Shown here piece by piece: positions 55,201-64,000 of a DNA stretch of 64,000 nt. The notes below the pieces were generated by a model. It did not search any database, was not told the DNA's origin, and saw nothing but the letters and a program-made list of their open reading frames with translations. The stretch covers positions 14,082,925-14,146,924 of the forward strand of contig JAJEKV010000018.1 of the NCBI GenBank assembly GCA_021234155.1, read 5' to 3'. The stretch comes from Isoetes taiwanensis (lineage: Eukaryota > Streptophyta > Lycopodiopsida > Isoetales > Isoetaceae). The position numbers were made by a program, and so were the translations under genes. The first letter of the stretch is position 1. Every line of letters starts with the position of its first letter.

Positions 55201-56705
55201 TTCTTATCTTCATTGAATTTCCATGTCTATAGCCCAGAATAAGGTTGCAACGTGCAGATATTGCTGTATTATCAGCCTCCTAATGTTTCCTCAGCTCCTT
55301 GAAGCTTTCCAGCTTGTTCAAGAAATCCTTCATGTTCTTTGCATTGTTAAGATGCAATTGGTCATTTTGAGCATTGACGAGTATGTTTGCCTAGTCCTTC
55401 AAGGTACTTTTATGCTTCCATAAAGGTCTTAAGTGTCTATGCTGTCCCCTTAGGTGCATCAACCAGGATTTACTCATCCTTGTCAACATCTTGAGTGGCC
55501 TTCCAGTCCTGGTTTGATGCATAACCAATCAAGGCAAAATAAACCTCAAAATCTCTCAAGTTTGGTAGTTACTTCCATCAAAAAGCCAGATTGTTTATTG
55601 CTTGCATGTCCCAATGGCTCTACACCAAACCCCATAACTTCAAGAAGAAACTTGAAATAAACTTTCTGAGAATGAAACGAACTTTCTCGGAATGGCAAGC
55701 AACAAACCCCAAAGAAATCTCTCTCAAGTTTAGTAGTTACTTTTACCAAAAAGCTAGATTGCCTATTGCTTGCACTGTCTTAAAGGTCTTAAGTGTCTGT
55801 GTTATCCCCGTAGCGGGGTATTAATCAAGGGTTTCTCATTCTTTTCAACATCTTGAATGGCCTTCCAGTCCTGCTTTAATCCACAATTAGTCAAGCCAAA
55901 AACTCAAAGAAATCTCTCTCAAGCTTGGTAGTTACCTAAGCTAGATTGTCTATTTGTCTGCATGTCTCCATAGCTCTACATGAAACCCCATAATTTCAAG
56001 GAAAAAGTTGCTGGGAACAAACATGACGAAAGCAACGTGAATGAATTGGACATAAATTGAAGGGTACAACATAGGCTCCCAAAGCTGAAAGTTACCAAAA
56101 CATGAGACCTAATTAGATACTAAGGCCTTATCTAATGCAGTTTGATAACATGGAACAATCTGGTTCCATGGATAAAACATGTAGACATATTTATACAACC
56201 TCAAGCCCAGGAGTTGAAGAGCTGCCCAAGGAGCTCAAAAGTTCAAGTGCCTGATCTTGTGAAATTATTTCTTGCTCTTCTCTACATTCTCCATCAGAGT
56301 TTTGCAGTAAACCATAACCCTGAGACTAAGTCTAATTCAGAGCTTTGGATTATCTTCTATTTTCTGTGTATCATACATCTCTTTACATTGTATATAATAT
56401 ATATAGTTCTTTCATCATTCTCAAGTCCATCATAAAGCATGCTAATCGAAAGATAAAACAGAACATTTCCAGCATATTTTATCTATCTTATCCGACACCT
56501 TAGATTTTCACAATTTACCTGCTTTTGAGGTTCCTTACTAGCAGCTCTGACATACATTAGTCTGAGTACTGGAACCAATATGAGCAATATAAAACCAACA
56601 ATCCATGACATTAACCCCCAACTTGAATTTGAATGATCTAGCTGGAGTGCTCGCATGGTGAAGCGAAAGCTTTTTAACCTCATGTACTCAGCAGAAACTT
56701 CATCC
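34127..56705 (-). CDS. DUF3537 seven-transmembrane protein gene, six exons found, first exon missing
   Basis: Exons on the minus strand: 56519-56705, 53188-53355, 52887-53114, 52571-52804, 48911-49148, 34127-34257. All visible borders are GT-AG and all joins keep frame, giving 394 residues plus TGA. The product matches plant DUF3537 proteins such as Arabidopsis At3g20300 from the first membrane segment to the end (for example LFLDTVAEE, RFRLF, GTGLCLKSA, KRAALVTYL, VYGFILDRFF). About seven hydrophobic helices are visible. Family members are about 440 residues and are proposed distant relatives of insect gustatory receptor channels; their plant role is not settled. The N-terminal exon (phase-2 end) must lie above 56705 or outside the window. 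The last intron is about 14.65 kb and full of transposons, yet the frame survives. Confidence 0.88.
34258..35749 (-). other. Intron sequence with no recognised feature
   Basis: This is the part of the last DUF3537 intron between the final exon and the copia remnants. Reading frames up to 90 codons occur but none matches a family I know. Confidence 0.4.
35750..35891 (-). pseudogene. Old copia element: RNase H tail fragment
   Basis: Joined across the 35897-41284 insertion (TSD GTATC), the minus strand gives LEELSIRVQPATLRSDNIEVYNAL then KHLDVEVCFI. This resembles the copia RNase H block LxELxIxxxxPTxLxCDNxxA...KHIExDxHFI. Heavily decayed. Confidence 0.4.
35897..36089 (-). repeat. 3' LTR of copia-3
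   Basis: About 193 bp, matching 41097-41284 (GGCGCTAACAATCAAT, TTATGACAAAAGATGCAC and CTAAATAGGATGTG blocks). Adjacent polypurine tract CAGAAAGGG (minus) at 36090-36098. Confidence 0.8.
36147..37770 (-). pseudogene. RT and RNase H of copia-3
   Basis: RNase H: ITWGSKKQTPVSLSTTEAEI, LLVDNSGAIDL, KHHTELCFVREQMQ, SQLADGMTKPL and a stop near 36147. RT: KHKARLVAKGYNQ, WQMDFKSAFFNA, YGQPPGFVK, LYVDDVITCLY, FELTDLGSVTFLFG. Several frames. A 68-bp tandem duplication inside RT (37353-37488) adds to the damage. Confidence 0.88.
37353..37488. repeat. 68-bp tandem duplication inside copia-3 RT
   Basis: TTAGAGGCTGCAGAGCT through GGAGCAAAGACATCA occurs twice in tandem with a few differences. Confidence 0.75.
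37771..40640 (-). pseudogene. Integrase, protease and gag remnants of copia-3
   Basis: In minus order: gag (YGVNFLVFKLKKVL near 40610 and further pieces to 40000), protease LLMLDSGASKHLIGDEAL (39580-39635), GAG-pre-integrase LWHARFAHIGGQAIRELTRL with CIV-EAC (38820-39124), integrase HISFIIDDCFTWVFLLKTKNEVL (about 38690-38760). A GC-richer block at 39305-39580 with no coding sense separates protease from pre-integrase and may be a small insertion. Extensive frame damage. Confidence 0.75.
40641..41096 (-). other. Leader region of copia-3 with primer-binding site
   Basis: The primer site at about 41083-41096 reads TGGTATCGTGAGCC on the minus strand. It resembles TGGTATCAGAGCC with the CAG altered, as at other CAG sites in the window. 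The rest is leader and a decayed gag start. Confidence 0.55.
41097..41284 (-). repeat. 5' LTR of copia-3
   Basis: Partner of 35897-36089, with scattered differences. It starts TGTTAGAAGTAGG on the minus strand. Confidence 0.8.
41285..41815 (-). pseudogene. Old copia element: RT/RNase H fragment
   Basis: The minus strand shows LLSRKYA, KLIAKFYMENCKHV (RT tail pattern SQRKYALDLLxKFxMxxCKPV), then RNase H-like VTRRQQNN and AEY pieces. It lies between the LTR array and copia-3 and continues at 35891 and 48258 when those insertions are removed. Confidence 0.4.
41821..42626 (+). repeat. LTR A of the array
   Basis: Begins TGTTATGAATATG and contains CTATAAATAGACC (about 42001), a likely TATA box. 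It ends CATAACG where the other copies have CATAACA. Primer site TGGTATCTGTCGAGC starts at 42629. Confidence 0.9.
42627..43716 (+). other. Internal region 1 of the array
   Basis: Primer site at its start; a block with CAATCAAG and CCAATCCATCTCC; ends in CTTCAAAAAGGAAGAAT (purine tract). An ORF of 72 codons at 42926-43144 is not conserved in length in the other units and is probably not a gene. Confidence 0.8.
43717..44525 (+). repeat. LTR B of the array
   Basis: Same unit as LTR A, ending CATAACA. The following primer site reads TGGTATCGAGC (44528). Confidence 0.9.
44526..45588 (+). other. Internal region 2 of the array
   Basis: Colinear with internal region 1. Purine tract TTCAAGGAAAAAT at the end. 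No conserved ORF. Confidence 0.8.
45589..46376 (+). repeat. LTR C of the array
   Basis: Same unit, starting TATTATGAATATGG and ending CATAACA. Altered primer site TAGTATCGAGGAGC follows. Confidence 0.9.
46377..47437 (+). other. Internal region 3 of the array
   Basis: Colinear with regions 1 and 2, ending TTCAAGGAAGAAT. No conserved ORF. Confidence 0.8.
47438..48257 (+). repeat. LTR D of the array
   Basis: The last LTR, complete, ending CATAACA and followed by TSD ATCGT and copia RT sequence. No internal region follows. Confidence 0.9.
48258..48835 (-). pseudogene. Old copia element: integrase C-terminus and RT start
   Basis: The minus strand, in two frames, gives CIFIGYPANMKDG and GWRLYDPLARRFLLQGAHFAEDEF (the GYS-KGYRLYDP-R--V-F-E block after integrase). 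It is followed by YFMDLNSAFLNGDLEEIFMQPPPGFQV of RT. It lies 75 bp from the DUF3537 exon at 48911, inside its last intron. Confidence 0.85.
48911..49148 (-). CDS. DUF3537 exon with the sixth helix
   Basis: Acceptor CTGCAG, donor G-GTAACT, ends in phase 1. Encodes VLNIVNLTGTGLCLKSASRI, HRRIVRAASSMHAMS, then ENQEDYSKRAALG. It corresponds to LVTGLCICLRSA and YQKRQAL of family members. Confidence 0.88.
49149..52570 (-). other. DUF3537 intron (3.4 kb)
   Basis: No gene recognised. Contains a tandem repeat of two about 105-bp units (50168-50272 and 50273-50384, sharing CCAGCTTGTCAACTCAGCTT and GTGGATTGCAC). It also has a short GC-rich self-complementary stretch (51945-51990, around CACCGCTTAAGCGCCGGTG) in otherwise AT-rich DNA. 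Confidence 0.6.
52571..52804 (-). CDS. DUF3537 exon with the fifth helix
   Basis: Acceptor TTTCAG, donor G-GTGAGT, phase 0 at both ends. Encodes ELKMTKFKELLKERMDP, QITSRRFRLFLALIGS, ASMYEIVANL and NVNIVVAGDLL. The SRRFRLF block aligns with SHRFRAF of the Arabidopsis proteins. Confidence 0.9.
52887..53114 (-). CDS. DUF3537 exon with the third and fourth helices
   Basis: Acceptor AACAG, donor CAG-GTGATG, phase 0. Encodes QGRPLLAKLFLPAFILYII, then RIADLVIVILLSTLSWIFQT and YACVLFWKVCILQ. No internal ATG-to-stop frame covers the whole exon, so an ATG-based ORF search finds only part. Confidence 0.9.
53188..53355 (-). CDS. DUF3537 exon with the second helix
   Basis: Acceptor TATGCAG, donor GAG-GTACAG, phase 0. 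Encodes LVYQPLVVIVGALNSAASFL, then GLKGVLFLDTVAEEVAEV and QRDYQSAIE. KGVLFLD corresponds to RKFLFLD in relatives. Confidence 0.9.
53372..53691. repeat. Two perfect 160-bp tandem copies in a DUF3537 intron
   Basis: 53372-53531 and 53532-53691 appear identical (AGAGCTATTTAGACACATAG to CTCAGAACTC). The first copy begins 17 bp from the exon at 53355, on the acceptor side. Confidence 0.9.
54241..54381. repeat. Two 71-bp tandem copies in a DUF3537 intron
   Basis: The GAGTTTCATCTGGGTCCTTG to TTTGGTTGGGA unit is duplicated at 54241 and 54312, with one substitution. Confidence 0.88.
54466..55198 (+). repeat. Possible solo LTR in a DUF3537 intron
   Basis: Starts TGTTAG, ends AGTAACA and contains GCCTATATAAACG (about 54855) like an LTR promoter. 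There is no matching TSD and no partner LTR, so this is tentative. Confidence 0.3.
55221..56060 (-). pseudogene. Decayed copia gag remnants with internal duplication
   Basis: The minus strand gives DQLHLNNAKNMKDFLNKLES-like text and TLKTFMEA pieces. Blocks containing AAGGTCTTAAGTGTCT, CCTTCCAGTCCTG and CTCTCAAGTTTGGTAGTTAC recur (about 55420-55680, 55710-55780, 55780-56020), so the region was duplicated in part. All frames are broken. Confidence 0.4.
56519..56705 (-). CDS. DUF3537 exon with the first helix
   Basis: Acceptor CATATAG, then one base completing a split codon; donor CAG-GTAAAT, phase 0. Encodes DEVSAEYMRLKSFRFTMRAL, QLDHSNSSWGLMSWIVGF, ILLILVPVLRL and KEPQKQ. The LRW--LDQS--W--G pattern of the family is recognisable as MRALQLDHSNSSWGL. 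Confidence 0.83.
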
Positions 56706-57779
56706 CTATATGATATATTGCACAGATAAGAAATTTGAATTTCTTGAATACGTACAAACACCTAAATTTCAACAGAACTGCATGCAGTAAAATATCAATT
56801 AGAAACATCAACTTTGCACGTCGTATTTAGCAAACTTTTGGCAGTTTTGGGCACATGGTGTTCACTCTAGGAATACTATAAAATAGAAGATAAATAATCA
56901 TTATCATCGTGGTCAGATGGAAAGATAAGCTAGAAAATACAAGAACACATCAACCTTGCGAAACATGTTCTCTGCATCTTCTAACTTTCTCTAGCTTAAT
57001 TATGTACAAAGGCTGCTATTCTGTAATGAGTCACGACTTCGAATGATGTGGATACACCTCAGCTACTCATTTGTTTCTAACATTAGTTTACAGTTTCAAT
57101 TAGATACTCTTAACATTGCTCCATTCATCCTTCAGATTGGCACCTGGAAACATGTTATCTAGGTCCTCTAACTTTCTCTAGCTTAATCATGCAAAGGTTC
57201 GCATTTTATAATGAGTCATGCCTTAGAATGATGTGGATACACCTCAGCAGTTTCTCATGATAGTATATAGTTTCAATTAGATATTTTTCCTTAGAAGATC
57301 AAGATTTATGAATTAAAGTGCTAACCACTAAACCAAGAGCCAAATATTAAGAACAGAATCGAGAGAAAAAATTTCTGATAAATTGAATATGAGCCAAGCA
57401 TGTGCACACCAAGATTCTCAATGGCTTTGATAATATGCCAAGAAACGTGACGTCATCTAAGCCACAGATTAATGTGCACTTATTCCAGTTTCCCTTATGC
57501 ACATACCAAAACTCCTCTTGAAATTGACCGAACCATGAAGCTAACCAAGACTTTCCCTTTCTCTCCATCTAGCTTCAATTGCCAGATCCCCAGAAACTAA
57601 CTTGCATCATATGCTTAAGCTTAGAACCAATTTAGTAAAGTGCTGCATGATTCTCTTGTAGAATAGTGAGGAATGTTAGCTCAAGTTGCTTTTAAATTAC
57701 GCACAAATGGATGTCAAGGGCTGATGCCATTGTAAGGCCAATTGCACCTGAATTGACACAAAATGAACAAGCTGGTGTA
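56706..57779. other. No recognised feature
   Basis: Likely DUF3537 intron. A block containing CTAACTTTCTCTAGCTTAAT, AATGAGTCA, GAATGATGTGGATACACCTC and AGTTTCAATTAGATA occurs twice (about 56965-57110 and 57160-57285), a diverged tandem duplication. No exon candidate for the missing N-terminus was found. Confidence 0.5.
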
Positions 57780-58210
57780 ATATTCAGCTGCAGATCCCGA
57801 AGCAACAACTTTTTTTTATCTCCTGCACTAACAATTTAAGCTCAGCTGCAGTAGAGCTCCTCCTTAAAGTGCATTTTAAATATGCAAGAATGTGCTTGAT
57901 ACCAATATAATTGTTTTGCATGCTGCATAATCGATCCACTGTGGTGGAATATGTGATCATGGGATAACTCATTGGTGAATACTTTGCATACAAATAGGAG
58001 GTCCCAGGTCAAATACATATTCAACCCATTCTCAGTTTCTAACAGATCCACTATTGACTGGTCCATTGCCCCAGTGGAGGGTGGAAATATGCCAAGACAG
58101 ATGAGGATGGGAAGGGCTTGGCTGGTGTACCAATAAAAAGAGAGTGCATAATAATGAGCATAGTATGGCTCTAATAAAAACCTATCTGCAGATAGATTAA
58201 TCAAATATCA
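57780..58210 (-). pseudogene. Decayed copia RT/RNase H fragment
   Basis: The minus strand shows MYLTWDLLFVCKVFTNEL (like YLTxTRPDxxFAVxxLSQF) and IGIKHILAYLKCTL (like AAKRILRYLKGTL) in neighbouring frames. Confidence 0.4.
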
Positions 58211-58559
58211 CTTGATTAAGCAGTACTAAAGAAGAAAAACAGAGATAGGAAAACCCTACTCTAAGAGTGATATGAATAAGTAGGTAGGAGGTTATAGAAG
58301 CAGGAAAAAAGTAAGTAATATGAAGCACGACTGTGCCCTTATACTTACAAGCAATAAAGACATTAAGTTACAAGCCCTTAGATAAACGAACCAACCAAAG
58401 TAGCTCCTGTGTACACATTGGTTTTAGTTCGGTTTTATGTCACACTTGTACTGACAGTATCCTGTTTGTTGGAGCTTGCATCAGTGGCCTCCAAATGTTC
58501 AAGTATAGACTGTAATAGAACTTGTATGGGACTTGATGCCATATTTTGCATTGTTAATA

Positions 58560-58730
58560 CAAAAACCCTTCTGATTTTGTACCTTTATATATTATAAAAC
58601 CTTTTTGGCTGTCTTCCAATGATCACATTTAGGATGCTGCATAAACCTTGACAATACTTCCATAGGAAAAGCAACATCCGGTCTAGTGCTAGTAGGGCAG
58701 ATCAAGCTGCCAATAAAAATGGCGCACATT
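58560..58730 (-). pseudogene. Copia RT end fragment
   Basis: The minus strand encodes IGSLICPTSTRPDVAFPMEV, then LSRFMQHPKCDHWKTAKKVL, the well-known block after copia RT. Confidence 0.7.
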
Positions 58731-59199
58731 TGACAGAGAGTGGATTGGTCCACAAGAACTTTACTATGACTCTAGTTTGAGGGACAGATTTCTTCTATTA
58801 GCAACTTGCTGAGGATAAAAAGTTAGGTTTACTTAATAAATTGACAAGCAAAACACTAAAGTGGTCTTCAAATCACGCATACTTCACATGATCTCTACAA
58901 TCAGGTTTGGAACTGTGTAATGATGAAGATTTTGTGAAGAATGTTTTGGTTCTGTAAGGTTGAAATGTATTATGAAACCTTGCATCCTCATTCCTGGTTT
59001 TGCTTACTGGGTATCAGAGCGCTTATAGGTAAATTGATGTCCCACAATGTTAGCCAGTTTGTTCTGTCTTTGCTGTGAATATAATCTTTGATATCTAATT
59101 ATCTGAAGTGGATTTACATCAGCTCCCTACTGATCTAATTCTTGGGGAGTGTGGCAAAGTATTTGGGAAGGTTTTCATCAATCTGTGCAGACAGGTATC
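58731..59199. other. Mostly unassigned; one plus-strand primer-site-like motif
   Basis: GGTATCAGAGC at 59010-59020 (plus strand) matches 11 of 12 bases of the iMet primer site and may mark a truncated element in the opposite orientation. Nothing else recognised. Confidence 0.3.
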
Positions 59200-59464
59200 A
59201 ATTGGAAGTTTCAGGAGTTTTTGTGATAATTCTTGAGTAAATCTTTGTTGATCTGCTTAATATCTGAAAGTCTATTGAGTTCAATGTATTGAGGGAAATA
59301 GAGACAACAAAGGAAAATGAAGCGTAAGCTATCTCGTAATGCTCAAGAGAAGGAACTCCTACTCTAAGCTGACTATGACATTTATAGTAAGATGTCATGT
59401 CAGCACAATAGGTGGCATATTATGCTGAGTCATCATAACAATGTGATATAGTGAATGTCTAACA
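59200..59464 (-). repeat. Probable 3' LTR of copia-5 (lower end uncertain)
   Basis: On the minus strand TGTTAGACATTCACTATATC follows directly on a G-rich tract (CGGGGGGT, 59465-59473) after RNase H sequence, the order expected for PPT and 3' LTR. The lower boundary could not be fixed. Confidence 0.4.
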
Positions 59465-59599
59465 ACCCCCCCGATGACCAGCATAGCTGAAAGGAAATAT
59501 AGATCCTAACAAAAAGGAACCTTAAAAGGTTTGTATTTCCCCCTGGGAATGATCCACAGGTACGACGTGAGAAATTTTTCCTTAGCAGAGAATTGTTGC

Positions 59600-61923
59600 C
59601 TGCCTGAGACCCTTGGTGAAACCATCAACTGCGCTGATCCTTAGTGGGAGAACTCAAGGTGCTGGAGAGACAGGCCTGCAAGACCCATGATTGGAGAACC
59701 ATCAACTGACTGATCAGCCTTGAAAGTAGAACAGTAGGAAAGTGTAAGTAACTTATTCTGCAGCTGTTCTCGAGACAAAGCAGAGTTTGATGCCATTAGT
59801 GGAGGTGCGATGGCCCTTGCATGTTGTATTGCTCTAAAGTTGTCTCAGCCAGTATATTTTTTGCTATTATTGGTTGGGATGCCAAGATCTTCAAACAAAT
59901 GAACTAACCACAACATTTTCCTGCACTGTGACAGTAAGGGCTTTTAATCTCACAAACCAGTGGTACCTGTATTTGGAGTCTTGTTTTGGGACTTCAGCTG
60001 ATAGGATTATCAACAAAGAAGGAGTAGCCAAATTGGACTAAAATTAATATTGAAAAGTTTGAGGAGCCATATGCAGATCAGAGCAGAGGATAGAGATTGT
60101 GGATTAAGCACTCTAGTGTAGTAGTGAAGACCATCTGTGCTTGAAGTGCTGCTTTTAGATATCCCGAAGTACATGGCTGCTGCCTTCAATGCGATTCTTT
60201 GGATATCATGAGACAAGACTCAATGACATAGACAATATCAGGTCAGAGTAGTACAAAGATATAGGAGTGCTCCAACTAATAATTGCCTATATATTAGAGA
60301 TCCACATCTTCTTCTGCAGGCTGCTTGTACTAACTTTTATTATTCAGATGAGGTGTTGGAGATGATTGCAGTCTGCCATATCAGGCCCTATCCAAAATTT
60401 CTGAAAGGTATTACTTGTAGAGACAGTGATATACCTGTGCGATTATATACCTGTCACGATGCTGCAGACTTCTATTCGAGAGGCAATAGTGCATAAACCC
60501 TGAATCTCTAAGCTCAAAATGATTTACCGAAGACCTTTGGTGGAAAGGTTAAGATCATTGGCATCCCCTATGTAATCGTGTCATCCACATACAAAGAGAA
60601 TTATAGAAACCAAATCCCACGCGTTTGAAATATAAAATTTGGATCTGCCCTTGGTCTTTGGTACTGCATCTAAGTGAAATGTACAAACCCCGATCTTCAT
60701 GCTCCAGGTTGCTTATTTCGACCATATGATGCACTTTTCTTGAGCTGCAAAACATAATTAAATTTGATCTGCAAATCCAGGTGCCTCTATATATACAGTT
60801 CTTCTTACATGAATCTCCATTTAGTCATAGATTTGAGAATCCATTTGACCAAATGGTTGACACTTTCTGTGCTGCCAAAGGAGATAGCTTAGCTGCATGG
60901 CTGCATAGTGTCAATCTTACCACAGGTGCAAATACTTCGTTGTAATCAAAGCCTTCCTCTTGTGTGTACCCTTTAGCTACCAGTCTCGCTTTGTGTTTAG
61001 ATATTGTGCCATCTGAGTGATAATTTGTACGAAAGATCCACTTGGCTCCCATAATATTTAATATTGTGTCTGCTGGTTTTGGAACTAGATCCCAATTTCC
61101 TTTCTTAGAAAGCGTGGACAATTCTTCTTTCATAGCTTGATGCCAGTGAGCACACGTTCATGTAATACCTTAGCCATCAATGCATAATTATTGAATGTCT
61201 AATTTGCATTACTGGGACGATGTAAAGAGGCTATTCGAGCAGATCTGCGTGGTGGTATACCAGAAATGTGATGCGCAGTATTTTGAAAATCAAAAATCGG
61301 TTCAAGATCATGTGTTAAATGATCTACTACATCTTCAGAGGTTGCTGGAGATATAACAGGTTCAACATAATCAGTGGGTACAAAATCGTCATAAGCATTG
61401 GAGCTTGTTTGGTCTGGGACGATTTGAGCATCTGAACTTAAATGGAATAAGCATTGTTTTTGAGGAGGAACTGATAGATGGTTCAATAGAGAGTGACTTG
61501 AGATGTAACCTGAGAGTAATTGTCATCCAAGAGATTGCAAATTACTTTGTCATAATCTGCCTCCTTATTAGTTGTGTATCCTATAAATATGACCTTGAGA
61601 GACCTGTCGGACAGTTTGCCATTCTTTTGTAATATCTCACGAGGATATGCAGCATAGCCCAAGCAGCCAAATATCTTAAAATGAGAGACATCAGGTTTGC
61701 GAACCTCAAAATTATTGGATATATATGCTGCAGCGACAGCAACTTCAACCCAAAAAACAGGTGGTAATTGTTTATGCTTGAGCATACTCCGAGTGAGAGC
61801 CATAATAGTTCTGTTCTTGCGCTCAGCAACTCCGTTTTGAGGATGTGCATATGGGACGATCAGCTTCCTGGGTACTCCTTTGGATTGACAAAACTTATGA
61901 TCTAGGCTAGAACCAAACAGCAA
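59600..61923 (-). pseudogene. Copia-5: truncated copia pol (integrase, RT, RNase H)
   Basis: In minus order: integrase VPYAHPQNGVAERKNRTIMA, HFKIFGCLGYAAYP and VIFIGYTTNKE (61483-61923); spacer with GIPPRRSARIASLHRP (61199-61486); RT AKWIFRTNYHSDGT, KHKARLVAKGYTQEEGFDYN (60825-61133) and KVHHMVEISN (about 60720); RNase H MLWLVHLFEDLGIPT and SREQLQNKLLTLSYC (59640-59990). Frames are broken. It is cut inside integrase at 61923, where the 50-bp repeats begin. Confidence 0.8.
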
Positions 61924-62020
61924 GAAAACAAGACAGAAAGAGAGACGGAGTGAAAACTCAGAAAATGAAACAAGAAAACAAGACAGAAAGAGAGACAGAG
62001 CGAAAACTCAGAAAATGAAA
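61921..62020. repeat. Two 50-bp tandem copies at a copia junction
   Basis: 61921-61970 and 61971-62020 differ at two bases (CAAGAAAACAAGACAGAAAG start). They lie exactly between truncated copia-5 integrase and the putative copia-6 LTR. Confidence 0.85.
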
Positions 62021-62022
62021 TA

Positions 62023-62270
62023 TGATGGATTGATTGTGTTTTCTTGATTACTTTCCTGAGAAGATGAAATTACATATGTGACCTGTAGAACAAGCTTACG
62101 AGGAAGATGGTCACATATGTGAGCCGGTGTAAGAACCAACACGTTGACACCTGAACCTACCAAAGTGATACATGAACATAAATGTAAACTATAAACCATG
62201 GTCTGTGAAATACATAGGCTGCCGTATCCATACATATGTGTGCTTAACCATTAAGAATTATTTCTAATCA
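62023..62270 (-). repeat. Putative 3' LTR and PPT of copia-6
   Basis: The minus strand starts TGATTAGAAATAATTC and ends AATCCATCA. The purine tract GCTTAGGGGAGGA (62271-62283) lies just above. CACATATGTG-like palindromes recur at about 62072, 62110, 62232 and 62283. A partner LTR is not in the window. Confidence 0.4.
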
Positions 62271-62339
62271 TCCTCCCCTAAGCACATATGAACTGAGGAA
62301 CAAAGAAGATGAGAACAAGAAGAATGCTACAGCTTATGC

Positions 62340-63480
62340 GTGGTTCCCTAGAGCTGGAGCATTGAATCTAGCTGAGTCTTAAATTTGTTCACAGAATGTA
62401 AGACCCTGCTAATGGCAATTGATCTGTGGTTAGAACATGAGTGAAGATCAAGCTGACCATCAAAGGACCTTCTCTCGCACAAAATGATAATATGTTTCAA
62501 TGTGTTTACAGCTGACATGAAACACACAGGATTATTAACCAAGTTGCAAAGGAGGATTTGGATTTGTCACAATAGAGTGGAATAGTGCTGGTGTCAAAGC
62601 CTAATTCTGCAAAAGTTTAGCTAATAAACAGCTTCAGCAGCAGCAATCGCTAAGGCTTATACTCTGCCTCCGTGCTAGAAGACTGAGGGCTGATGCTTGC
62701 TGAGCCAAGTAATGATGTTCTTACCAGTACCAAACCTTAACCTGCCAGCAGAATTGCTGCGTCGGCGTATCAAGATAACCAAAGTATTGATCAGCATCTA
62801 CAAAACCATGTAAAGCAGGCGATGGCTGGATCCATATAGCAGAGGCCCTCATTAAGAGTACCTTTTAAATAAGTAGGCACTCTTTTTAAACAGCATAGCA
62901 ATGTGAAACTCTACTTTGGAGCGAAGGCCATAAAATGGCTCAACATGCCCACTGCAAAGAGATCTCGGTTTAGTGGTGTAAGGTAAAATCAGTCCACACC
63001 AACAAGTGAAGCTGATACAAAGTAGCATCTACCGAGGGAGACTCATCATAGGTGGATAACTTCAAACCCGAGGCTCCATGGGGTGTTTGGTAACCTTACA
63101 ATCTAATATGAGAATTTTAGGAAGATGAAGTAGGGCGATGCCACCTTGACTTGAGGGGCAAAGTGATGCCATCGTAAATTTGCCAAATTTCAATCCAGAA
63201 GAAAGTAATGGGACAGACCTAGAATCTTGTCATAGCAAATTCATGTATAAGCCCGAAGTCGCAATTGATCCAATCAATAAAAGATCTTAGGCATCTCACG
63301 TAAGCAGCAAATCATCAACATACAACACAACAATGCGAGAGATGTACCCTTTGGTTTTAAAAAAGGTATAAATTGGGATGCTATGAAAAGAATAGCCATA
63401 TGCTTTTAAGATAGAATCCTATCTTATGGTACCAGCACCAAGATTAGTTGTTTAAGGCCCGTGAGACTCCTGTTCCAATT
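62340..63480 (-). pseudogene. Copia-6: decayed RT and RNase H
   Basis: The minus strand pieces in order: VCKLEQESHGP (as VCRLxKALYGLKQ), RIVVLYVDDLLLT, KSAYLKGTLNEGLCYMDPA, LHGFVDADQ-like text, SSTEAEYKP, AELGFDTSTIPLYCDKSKSS, then a shifted RNase H end NKFKTQLDSMLQL. Enough for a copia assignment, but no intact frame. Confidence 0.7.
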
Positions 63481-64000
63481 TACAAACTAAGGGTCATTTC
63501 CACTTTCGTCATTAAGTTAAAGTTAAGCAACTATTTGGTTATCGCTTACCCTAACTAGAAAATTTCTAGTTTTTCCATTGGAGTGAAAGTTAGAACAAGA
63601 CCGCTAGCAATGAAGTATGAAATTTGCATTCCTATCATGCCCCAGTAAGTTAAATTAAAAAATTAAATTAAAGAGCTTGGGTTGATGATTCGCTAGTAGA
63701 ATGTTAAGTTAGAGTTTAATTATGCTTGTTCCACAATGCCACTTAAGAAATTTATATGTTAGAAGTTAAAAAGAGAGTTTGTTGGCTAAAGTAAAATGCC
63801 AACTACCAGCGTTGCACACTAGAAGTACATAAGGCCTAACACAAATGTAGTGCTAGACTTTGCAACTAATTTGGTAGAAGCAGAGTCTTTTTCATGGTGA
63901 AACCGGAGCCAATTACTAAAAGAGCTATAAAATAGGAATATAACTATGCACAAATGTTATGAAATGCATGTTCTAAGGATGTTGAAGGGGCAACCAAGAA
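63481..64000. other. No recognised feature
   Basis: AT-rich sequence without an ORF over 60 codons or a recognisable family. It may be the upstream, more decayed part of copia-6 or intergenic DNA. Confidence 0.4.

Noticed and set aside
57347-57568. Candidate first exon of the DUF3537 gene
   Set aside because: The translated sequence has no similarity to the family N-terminus and no suitable phase-2 donor was seen.

Overview
The window looks like nuclear DNA of a land plant with a large, transposon-rich genome. The reasons are plant-type Ty1/copia and Ty3/gypsy elements with tRNA-iMet or tRNA-Gln primer sites, a captured piece of class I starch branching enzyme, and a plant DUF3537 membrane-protein gene with multi-kilobase introns. 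A gymnosperm or fern would fit, but the sequence alone does not decide the species. There are no bacterial-type operons, CRISPR arrays or rRNA genes, and I found no tRNA gene.

Left third (1-19716, minus strand). The oldest layer is the 5' part of a gypsy-like element. Read on the minus strand and ignoring later insertions, it contains (a) a histone H3-like ORF starting MARTKQTAR and ending in a recognisable H3 histone fold, with a very long charged tail between; (b) a spacer with two copies of a hairpin-forming repeat; (c) an ORF with a strongly acidic C-terminus; and (d) a gypsy gag. Two complete elements split this layer. Gypsy-1 (1425-11255, plus, TSD ATGAC) sits between (c) and (d). Copia-1 (12863-18499, minus, TSD ACTTC) is inserted in the H3 fold itself.

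Middle (19717-32947, minus strand). Gypsy-2 is a second copy of the gypsy-1 family. Both copies have the order gag-PR-RNase H-RT-degenerate RNase H-IN, so a complete-looking second RNase H lies between protease and RT. Nested in the gypsy-2 integrase (TSD AGAGC) is a non-autonomous LTR element (22958-26135) carrying a spliced, internally deleted fragment of starch branching enzyme I.

Right half (34127-56705 and beyond, minus strand). A DUF3537 seven-transmembrane gene can be followed through six exons with canonical GT-AG borders and matching phases. Its last intron is about 14.6 kb. It holds remnants of an old copia element, which were hit by a tandem LTR array (41821-48257: four LTRs, three short internal regions, one TSD ATCGT) and by a degraded copia element with about 190-bp LTRs (35897-41284, TSD GTATC). 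The upstream intron and the 5' side (57.8-63.5 kb) hold further decayed copia fragments. The first exon was not found.

Nearly all transposon genes are broken; copia-1 is the best preserved. Many differences between repeat copies fall at CAG/CTG sites. That pattern suggests consensus errors at methylated CHG sites, so some frameshifts may not be real.
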